Assembly (NCBI GenBank): GCA_963755435.1
Contig: CAVWJX010000011.1
Span: 62,001 to 126,000 of the forward strand
Length of the DNA stretch: 64,000 nt
Direction: 5' to 3'
Source: AP-15 sp963755435
GTDB taxonomy: Bacteria > Pseudomonadota > Alphaproteobacteria > ATCC43930 > CGMCC-115725
Shown piece by piece: positions 58,593-64,000 of this stretch. How positions within the stretch are numbered: position 1 is the first letter of the stretch; every line of letters begins with the position of its first letter. Position numbers and translations under genes: made by a program. The notes under the pieces are model-generated. The model worked only from the letters and a program-made list of their open reading frames with translations. It was not told the DNA's origin and ran no database searches.

Positions 58593-58616
58593 AATGTTAT
58601 ATCATAACATAACATT
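58593..58616 (+). promoter_or_regulatory. Zur-like operator upstream of the TonB-dependent receptor
   Basis: TGTTATATCATAACA (58595-58609) is a perfect 6-3-6 palindrome. The wider site AATGTTAT...ATAACATT (58593-58600 and 58609-58616) is also symmetric. It closely resembles the TGTTATAxTATAACA core of proteobacterial Zur sites. It lies about 65 bp before the chosen GTG start at 58678. This predicts repression of the receptor, and perhaps of exbB-exbD-tonB, when zinc is plentiful. Confidence 0.7.
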
Positions 58617-58677
58617 CGATCAACCGGCCGTTGCCGAGGCGCCGCCCCGGAATCGGCTTGGAAGAGGCACCCCTGAA

Positions 58678-61023
58678 GTGAGACGCATCTTCGCGGGAGC
58701 GCGGCGCGCGCCCGCCGTCCCATCCCTGGTTCTCGCCACCGCCGTCATCGCCGGCAATGCCGCGGCGCAACAGGCTCTGGTCCCGCAGACGGGCATGGTT
58801 AAGGGAACTGCTGCCGGCGCGGCGCAACAGCTTCCGGCCAGTTCGCAGGATGCAAGCCCGACCCCGGCAGCGCGCCAGACCTCCGCCCCGCCGACCGGAC
58901 AGAGACCGGCCCAAGGTTCGGGCGAAAACACCAATCCGCAAGCCGGGGCCAATCCGCAACCCAGCGTTTCGCTCAATCTCGATGTGATCGCCAAACAGCT
59001 CAATCAAGCCCGCATCAACATCGAGCCGCAGACCGGCGCCTCGACCTACACGCTGACGCCAAGTGCGATTCAAAACCTGTCCGGCGCACAAAACACGCCG
59101 ATCGACAATGCAATTCTACAAATGCCCGGCGTCGATCAGGACAATTTGGCCAATGGCGGTCTTCATATCCGCAACGAACACCTGAACGTGCAGTATCGCA
59201 TCGACGGCGTCATCATTCCGGACGGGGTGAGTTTCTTCGGCCAGGATTTGAGTCTCCGCTTCGTCGATTCGATGACGCTGATTACCGGCGCATTGCCCGC
59301 GGAATACGGCCTTCGGACCACCGGCATTATCGACATTCAGAGTAAAAGCGGCCTCTTCAGTCCTGGTGGCTCGGTCGAAATGAATGGCGGCAGCTACGGC
59401 ACCGTCAATCCGAGCCTGGAAGCCGGCGGTTCCATCGCCGGCTACAACTATTTCGTGACCGGCAGCTACCTGCAGAACAATAACGGGATCAACGGCGTCA
59501 CGTCGAAATACAACCAGATCCACGACTTCACGCAGCAGACCCACGACTTCGCCTATATCGACAAGATCCTGGATCCGAACAACCGGATCAGTGTGATGGT
59601 CGGCGAGTTCAACGGCCTGTTTCAGATACCGAACAACCCGGGCCAATCGACTATACCTGGCATCACCGCGATCAACGGCATCCCGATCAATGCGTTCGAC
59701 TCGGCAAACCTCAACGAGCTGCAAACCGAGGGCAGCCAGTTCGGGGCGGTTTCATTTCTGCATTCGCTCGGCGATCTCGACTTCCAAGTCTCGGCAGTTT
59801 CGAAGTACAGCTTCCTGCAATACTTTCCGGACACCGGGCTGGGCGACCTCGCCTTCAACGGCATCAGCGAAAATGCGGCACGAACCAGCTGGGCCAACGA
59901 CCTTCAAGCCGAAGGTACCTATCGGCTCAACCCGGTTCACACGCTACGCGCCGGCATTCTCATCAGCGGCGAGCATGTGAGGGCGAAGACGGCATCCGAC
60001 GTGCTCAACCAGACCGGCATCGACAGTTTCGGCAATCCGATCTTCGCGACCGCAACCATACCCATTGCCGCCAACAGCGAAACGACGAGCTACACTTACA
60101 GCGCCTATCTGCAGGACGAATGGCTGGCCCTGCCGACGGTTACCGTCAACTACGGCGCCCGCTTCGATGTCGTCAACGGATATACCAAAGGCAGCCAGCT
60201 CAGCCCGCGCATCAATACGGTGTGGCAGGCAACGCCGACGACAACCTTTCATCTGGGCTATGCCCGCTATTTCACCCCGCCGCCGCAGGAGCTGGTCTCG
60301 ACCGAGGATGTCGCTCTTTATGCGAATACCAGCGGCGCTCCACCCAGCACGGAAAATTCGCCGATCAAGAACGAGAGCGCCCAATATTTCGATGGCGGCG
60401 TGAAGCAGCACGTGTTACCCGGCCTCACCTTGGGCGTCGATCTCTACTACAAATACGCGCACGACCTGCTCGACGAGGGGCAATTCGGCGCGCCGATCGT
60501 TCTTACTCCCTTCAACTACAAAATCGGCGTCAACAAGGGCGTCGAGCTGACCACCGACTACGCCATCGGGAATTTCAGCTTCTACGGCAATCTGGCGATC
60601 GCCAATCAGCTGGCGAAGGGCATCGAATCGGCCCAGTTCAATTTCACCCCGGAGCAGCTCGCCTCGGCCGACAGCGTGTTTGTCAACACCGATCACAGCC
60701 AGCTGAAAACCGAATCCGCCGGAGTGGCATATCTGTGGCGCGGCACGCGTTTCAGCGCCGACCTCATCGCCGGTTCCGGGCTGCGCACCCAGCCGGCCAA
60801 CGACCTCCAGTACAACGGGGAAACCGTCCCGTCCTACCAGCAGGTGAATTTGGGCATCTCGCACGTTTTCCCAGCGCCCGGCGGTCCGGTCACCGTGCGC
60901 CTTGCTGTCATCAACCTCCTCGACAAAATCTATCTGTTGCGCAGCATGACCGGGGTCGGCGAATTTTCGAACCAATATGGGCCGCGCCGCTCGGTCTACC
61001 TCAGCCTCAAAAAGGAGTTCTGA
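58678..61023 (+). CDS. TonB-dependent outer-membrane receptor, probably zinc-regulated
   Basis: A 781-aa receptor. The GTG start gives a good signal peptide (Arg-Arg-Ile-Phe-Ala-Gly-Ala-Arg-Arg, hydrophobic core, Asn-Ala-Ala-Ala-Gln). A Pro/Gln/Ala-rich segment follows, then a plug domain (Leu-Ser-Gly-Ala-Gln-Asn-Thr-Pro-Ile-Asp-Asn-Ala, Arg-Ile-Asp-Gly-Val) and a 22-strand barrel ending Leu-Lys-Lys-Glu-Phe. The frame is open upstream to 58567, but a start there would place the Zur-like box inside the gene. GAAGAGG supports GTG at 58678. The transporter genes exbB-exbD-tonB follow, so this locus is a self-contained uptake system, presumably for zinc or a zinc chelate. Confidence 0.85.
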   Translation: MRRIFAGARRAPAVPSLVLATAVIAGNAAAQQALVPQTGMVKGTAAGAAQQLPASSQDASPTPAARQTSAPPTGQRPAQGSGENTNPQAGANPQPSVSLNLDVIAKQLNQARINIEPQTGASTYTLTPSAIQNLSGAQNTPIDNAILQMPGVDQDNLANGGLHIRNEHLNVQYRIDGVIIPDGVSFFGQDLSLRFVDSMTLITGALPAEYGLRTTGIIDIQSKSGLFSPGGSVEMNGGSYGTVNPSLEAGGSIAGYNYFVTGSYLQNNNGINGVTSKYNQIHDFTQQTHDFAYIDKILDPNNRISVMVGEFNGLFQIPNNPGQSTIPGITAINGIPINAFDSANLNELQTEGSQFGAVSFLHSLGDLDFQVSAVSKYSFLQYFPDTGLGDLAFNGISENAARTSWANDLQAEGTYRLNPVHTLRAGILISGEHVRAKTASDVLNQTGIDSFGNPIFATATIPIAANSETTSYTYSAYLQDEWLALPTVTVNYGARFDVVNGYTKGSQLSPRINTVWQATPTTTFHLGYARYFTPPPQELVSTEDVALYANTSGAPPSTENSPIKNESAQYFDGGVKQHVLPGLTLGVDLYYKYAHDLLDEGQFGAPIVLTPFNYKIGVNKGVELTTDYAIGNFSFYGNLAIANQLAKGIESAQFNFTPEQLASADSVFVNTDHSQLKTESAGVAYLWRGTRFSADLIAGSGLRTQPANDLQYNGETVPSYQQVNLGISHVFPAPGGPVTVRLAVINLLDKIYLLRSMTGVGEFSNQYGPRRSVYLSLKKEF

Positions 61024-61181
61024 GGCTTGCGAGCTCAGCGGCTTGACGCCCGGCTGTCAAATGAATGCGGTCTCCATGAAATTGCCATGATGGCTGCGTG
61101 TCTACCGACCGCCGGCAGCGCCGAGATCGGGGGTTCGATCCCCGACGTCTGCCCGGTTCAGCTACCCGCAGAGGCTAACTC

Positions 61182-61868
61182 GTGAACACTCCCGTCGCAT
61201 CGCTCTCGGTCATCGGCCTGTTCCACCACGCCGACATCGTCGTCAAGGGGGTGCTGCTGCTGCTGCTCGCAGCCTCGGTGTGGAGCTGGGCGGTGATCAT
61301 CGAAAAATCATGGCGGCTCGGCGCGGCGCGGCGCTCGATCGAGGCGCAGGAAGCCCGCGTCGCCGGCGCGCATTCGGCGGCCGAGGCAATGGCCCCCTCG
61401 GGCCGGCCCGACCGCGCCGACCCGGCGGCTGCAGTCCTCGCCGCCGGCTGGGCCGAGAGCACCGAGGCCTCGGCGGCAACGCCTCCCGAGACCGCCGGGG
61501 AACGCCGCGAGCGGATCGAGCGGGCGATGCGGCTCGCCCTCAACGCCGAATTGCGCCGCCTCGAGACGCGGCTGCCGTTTCTGGCGACCCTCGGCTCGGC
61601 GGCGCCGTTCATCGGCCTGTTCGGCACGGTGTGGGGCATCATGGGCAGCTTTGCCGGCATTGCCGCGGCCAACAACACGAGCCTCGCGGTGGTGGCGCCG
61701 GGGATCGCCGAAGCTCTGTTCGCGACCGCGATGGGGCTCGCCGCGGCGATCCCGGCGGTCGTCGCCTACAACAAGTTCGCGGTCGATCTGGGGCGCCTCG
61801 CCGGGCGCATGCAAGGGCTGATCGGGCGCTCGCTCGGTCTCTTCGCGCGCCGGCCGGCGGAGCCTTGA
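61182..61868 (+). CDS. exbB: ExbB/TolQ proton channel subunit
   Basis: A 228-aa inner-membrane protein with three spans. Residues 150-200 carry the family core (Ala-Pro-Phe-Ile-Gly-Leu-Phe-Gly-Thr-Val-Trp-Gly and Ala-Thr-Ala-Met-Gly-Leu-Ala-Ala-Ala-Ile-Pro). It uses the proton motive force with ExbD to energise TonB. GTG start with GAGG upstream. First gene of exbB-exbD-tonB, 158 bp after the receptor, and probably transcribed with it. Confidence 0.94.
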   Translation: MNTPVASLSVIGLFHHADIVVKGVLLLLLAASVWSWAVIIEKSWRLGAARRSIEAQEARVAGAHSAAEAMAPSGRPDRADPAAAVLAAGWAESTEASAATPPETAGERRERIERAMRLALNAELRRLETRLPFLATLGSAAPFIGLFGTVWGIMGSFAGIAAANNTSLAVVAPGIAEALFATAMGLAAAIPAVVAYNKFAVDLGRLAGRMQGLIGRSLGLFARRPAEP

Positions 61869-61871
61869 GCG

Positions 61872-62306
61872 ATGGCCATGCTGCGATCCTCCTCGGGCGA
61901 ACCCGACGATCAGCGCTATGCGCCGATGGCCGAGATCAACGTCACCCCGATGGTCGACGTCATGCTGGTGCTGCTGGTCATCTTCATGGTCACCGCACCG
62001 CTGTTGATGGTCGGCGTGCCGCTCGATCTGCCCAAATCGAAGGCCGCGGCGATCGTCGCGCCGAAGCAGCCATTGGTCGTCAGCCTCGACCGCCAGGGCG
62101 CGATGTTCATCGGCGACAACCCGGTCCCGGCGGCCGATCTCGAAGCAAGGCTGGCGGCACTCGCCGCGGCCGACCCGGCCCGGATCGTCTACGTCCGCGG
62201 TGACCGCACGATCAGCTATGCGCAGCTGATGGACGTGCTGAGCCAGGTCAACCGCGCCGGGTTCGTCAAGGTCACCCTGGTCGCCGCGGCCGCCGGCAGG
62301 AAGTGA
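61872..62306 (+). CDS. exbD: ExbD/TolR energy-coupling protein
   Basis: A 144-aa protein with one N-terminal membrane span. The key Asp lies in Asn-Val-Thr-Pro-Met-Val-Asp-Val-Met-Leu-Val-Leu-Leu. The periplasmic domain has the usual Val-Arg-Gly-Asp-Arg and Val-Asn-Arg-Ala-Gly. It starts 3 bp after exbB and overlaps tonB by GTGA. Confidence 0.95.
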   Translation: MAMLRSSSGEPDDQRYAPMAEINVTPMVDVMLVLLVIFMVTAPLLMVGVPLDLPKSKAAAIVAPKQPLVVSLDRQGAMFIGDNPVPAADLEARLAALAAADPARIVYVRGDRTISYAQLMDVLSQVNRAGFVKVTLVAAAAGRK

Positions 62307-63124
62307 CCGGCTTCAGGCTTCCGCTGGCGCTGTCGCTGGCGGCGCATGCCGTGGTGCTGGGCCTGCTGCTGCTGATGCCGGCGCCGCCGCCGCCGGCGCC
62401 GGCGGCGCTTCCCCCGGGCGGCATCGTCGTCGCCTTTGCTCCGGCATTGCCGCAACCGGCCAAGCCGCCACCGGCCGCAACACCACCGCCACCGCCGGTC
62501 AAGGCAGCGCCACCGCCAGCACCAGCACCGCCGCCGCCACCACCGGCCGCAACACCACCGCCGCCGCCTGCAGTTCAGCCGCCACCGCCGCCGCCCGAAG
62601 CCTCGGCAAATGCGAGCGAACCGTTGCCGCCGCCGCCGCCGCCCAAGCCGCCGGTCCCGCCGCCCGCACCCGCACCCGCACCGCGACGGATCGAACGGCG
62701 GCCGCGCTATCCGGCCTATCGCCCCTACGCGCCCCCGGTCCCGGCCGTCACCCGCGAGGCGCCGGCGCCGGCGCCTCGGCCGCAGACCGCATTCGCGCCG
62801 CCGGCGCCGGTCCGCGCCCCGGCCCCGGCGAGCGCGATCACCCCAGGCTACCGCGAACTCCTGAGCGAATGGCTCGAGCGCCACAAGCGCTACCCGGCGA
62901 GCGCCCGCGACAACGGCGAGGAAGGGCGTGCGGTGCTGCACTTCGTGGTCGAGCGCAGCGGCCGGGTCGCCAATTTCGCGGTGGTCGAGAGCACCGGCCA
63001 CCCCGATCTCGACGCCGCCCTCGAAACCATGATGCGCGGTGCCACATTGCCGCCGTTCCCGGCCGGCATGGACGAGCCCAGCATCTCGGTCTCGGTGGCG
63101 ATCCGGTTCAGCCTCGGCGGCTGA
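62303..63124 (+). CDS. tonB: TonB energy transducer
   Basis: A 273-aa TonB with an N-terminal membrane anchor (residues 5-26, with the Ser-Leu-Ala-Ala-His motif), a very long Pro/Ala-rich spacer (27-175) that spans the periplasm, and a C-terminal TonB domain (Tyr-Pro-Ala-Ser-Ala-Arg, Gly-Arg-Ala-Val-Leu-His-Phe-Val-Val). The GTG start overlaps the exbD stop. It should serve the adjacent receptor. Confidence 0.93.
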   Translation: MTGFRLPLALSLAAHAVVLGLLLLMPAPPPPAPAALPPGGIVVAFAPALPQPAKPPPAATPPPPPVKAAPPPAPAPPPPPPAATPPPPPAVQPPPPPPEASANASEPLPPPPPPKPPVPPPAPAPAPRRIERRPRYPAYRPYAPPVPAVTREAPAPAPRPQTAFAPPAPVRAPAPASAITPGYRELLSEWLERHKRYPASARDNGEEGRAVLHFVVERSGRVANFAVVESTGHPDLDAALETMMRGATLPPFPAGMDEPSISVSVAIRFSLGG

Positions 63125-63151
63125 GTAGCTCGGCGGCTGAGTTGACCACCG

Positions 63152-63493
63152 CTACAGATTCGCGTCGATCGTGGTTCCGGGCGCGACATAGGCCCGGTCC
63201 CACCCGGTCCATTGCCCGGCGACGGGCTGGTCGGGGTCAAGCTCGCGCCGCCAGCAGATTTCGGTGCCCGGCGGCACGTAAATGAACTTGGTGGCGTTGC
63301 CCGGCAGCACGAAATCCATGGTCGAGGCATAGCCCGGACCGCGCGACGCGCAATCCGGGTTGGCGGTGATCACCGCCTCGACACTGGTCGGTCCGAAATG
63401 CGGATTGCTCAGCAGGAAGGTCCCCGGTCCGGGCGGCGGTGGCGCGCACGCGGCGGCACAGGTAAGCACAATCGCCAGCACTGTCGATCGCAC
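63152..63493 (-). CDS. small lipoprotein, hypothetical
   Basis: A 113-aa protein with a lipoprotein signal (Leu-Thr-Cys-Ala-Ala-Ala-Cys). The mature part has Val-Glu-Ala-Val-Ile-Thr-Ala-Asn-Pro-Asp-Cys, Pro-Pro-Gly-Thr-Glu-Ile-Cys-Trp-Arg-Arg and Gly-Trp-Asp-Arg-Ala-Tyr. I have seen this pattern in conserved alphaproteobacterial lipoproteins of unknown function. Two Cys could form a disulfide. It converges on tonB with a 27-bp gap. Confidence 0.7.
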   Translation of the reverse strand: MRSTVLAIVLTCAAACAPPPPGPGTFLLSNPHFGPTSVEAVITANPDCASRGPGYASTMDFVLPGNATKFIYVPPGTEICWRRELDPDQPVAGQWTGWDRAYVAPGTTIDANL

Positions 63494-63505
63494 GGGGTGG
63501 CTTTC

Positions 63506-63598
63506 TCAGAGAATGAAATCGCAGGCCGACACCATCGCGCGGCGGTCGGCGTCGAGGCGCCGCGCGGTGCCGATCGAGGACGGTGTTGCGGAGCTCAT
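63506..63598 (-). CDS. possible 30-aa ORF overlapping the PEP mutase-like gene
   Basis: An ATG overlaps the stop of the preceding gene as ATGA and encodes 30 residues ending Ala-Cys-Asp-Phe-Ile-Leu. The coupling geometry is typical of operons, but the peptide is short, unrecognised and has only a weak G-rich ribosome site. Confidence 0.2.
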   Translation of the reverse strand: MSSATPSSIGTARRLDADRRAMVSACDFIL

Positions 63599-64000
63599 GC
63601 CCCGCCGAGGTAATCCTTGGTCCAGCGCTGATAATCCTCGGCCCGGGTGACCCGCCGCATCAGCTCGGGCGAGGCGATGCCGGCGAGATCGCCGGGCTTG
63701 GTGCCGTCGCGCAGCGCCTTCAAGGTGTTGTAGACTGCCTGCACCGCGGCCGAGAACGGCGCATGCGTCTGCAGCGCCACCCGCACCCGATGCGCCCCCA
63801 GCCATTCGAGATCGCCGAGCTGGCCGCCGCCACCGCCGAGGATCAGCGGGATCCTGATCGCCCCCGACACCGCCTCGACCGCCTCGACGCTGACCCCGCC
63901 GGCGAGGAACACCGCGTCGACCCCAGCCGCCTCATAGGCCCGGGCCCGCTTGACCGCCTCGTCGATGTTGGCGATCGCCAAAGCACTGGTGCGCCCGGCG
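63595..64000 (-). CDS. isocitrate lyase/PEP mutase-family protein, C-terminal part (runs off the right edge)
   Basis: At least 135 codons of the C-terminal half of a PEP mutase/isocitrate lyase superfamily enzyme. Visible are Arg-Thr-Ser-Ala, then Asp-Glu-Ala-Val-Lys-Arg-Ala-Arg-Ala-Tyr-Glu-Ala-Ala-Gly-Val-Asp-Ala-Val-Phe and Pro-Leu-Ile-Leu-Gly-Gly. These are the barrel strands following the catalytic loop, which lies outside the window. Members cleave or rearrange C-C or P-C bonds in 2-oxo or hydroxy acids, and the exact reaction is not predictable from this part. Confidence 0.85.
   Translation of the reverse strand, partial: AGRTSALAIANIDEAVKRARAYEAAGVDAVFLAGGVSVEAVEAVSGAIRIPLILGGGGGQLGDLEWLGAHRVRVALQTHAPFSAAVQAVYNTLKALRDGTKPGDLAGIASPELMRRVTRAEDYQRWTKDYLGGA

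Noticed and set aside
61127..61145. T-arm-like hairpin TCGGGG GTTCGAT CCCCGA upstream of exbB, a possible tRNA remnant
   Set aside because: It has a 6-bp stem with a 7-base loop, but the rest of a tRNA (acceptor, anticodon, CCA) cannot be found around it, and the pairing does not fit the standard T-arm geometry.

Overview
The window is 64 kb of high-GC DNA whose gene content looks alphaproteobacterial: cyoABCD quinol oxidase, FdhD with a YdeP-type oxidoreductase, TopIB, PagL, an ExbB-ExbD-TonB system and a family 4 uracil-DNA glycosylase start. A Rhodospirillales-like soil or water bacterium is my guess. It rests on gene style only, because no rRNA or marker gene is present.

Bases 1 to about 5,000 are decayed. 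An ISL3-type insertion sequence (108-1758) has clear inverted ends and an 8-bp target duplication, and it sits just upstream of a uracil-DNA glycosylase gene that runs off the left edge. It is followed by a frameshifted amidohydrolase, a REP-like palindrome, an intact trypsin-like protein and a multiply frameshifted HpcH/HpaI aldolase.

Bases 5,200 to 24,600 hold the most unusual region. An ACP-ketosynthase pair on the plus strand converges on a minus-strand operon of very large proteins. In transcription order the operon encodes a tyrosinase, a DJ-1/PfpI protein, a free-standing LanM-like (DUF4135) kinase/dehydratase domain, a DUF6603-like protein of about 1,600 codons with one in-frame TGA, two large proteins I do not recognise (767-770 and 1240 aa), and a protein resembling a phage tail fibre. 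A small beta-rich protein is divergent from the tyrosinase. No lanthipeptide precursor or cyclase is visible. I know of no described system with this composition.

Bases 24,600 to 47,400 are mostly ordinary metabolism: TopIB, YdeP-like oxidoreductase with FdhD, an SDR, cyoABCD, a GMC oxidoreductase, a CoA transferase, a luciferase-like oxidoreductase, a frameshifted GNAT, a two-gene chromate transporter, a TcuA-like flavoprotein, a SelA-like PLP enzyme, DUF883 and QueC. A short island at 42.4-44.7 kb carries an HTH regulator, a small Cys-rich protein and an orphan DndB-like (DGQHR) protein.

Bases 47,400 to 64,000 are rich in envelope genes: a 1606-aa autotransporter with 222-bp internal repeats, a secreted 608-aa protein, PagL, and a TonB-dependent receptor with a Zur-like box followed by exbB-exbD-tonB. 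Between them is a tRNA-Leu(UAA) gene interrupted by a 208-nt group I intron at the same anticodon position as the cyanobacterial and plastid trnL intron. This is the most secure unusual find in the window. A PEP mutase-like gene runs off the right edge.
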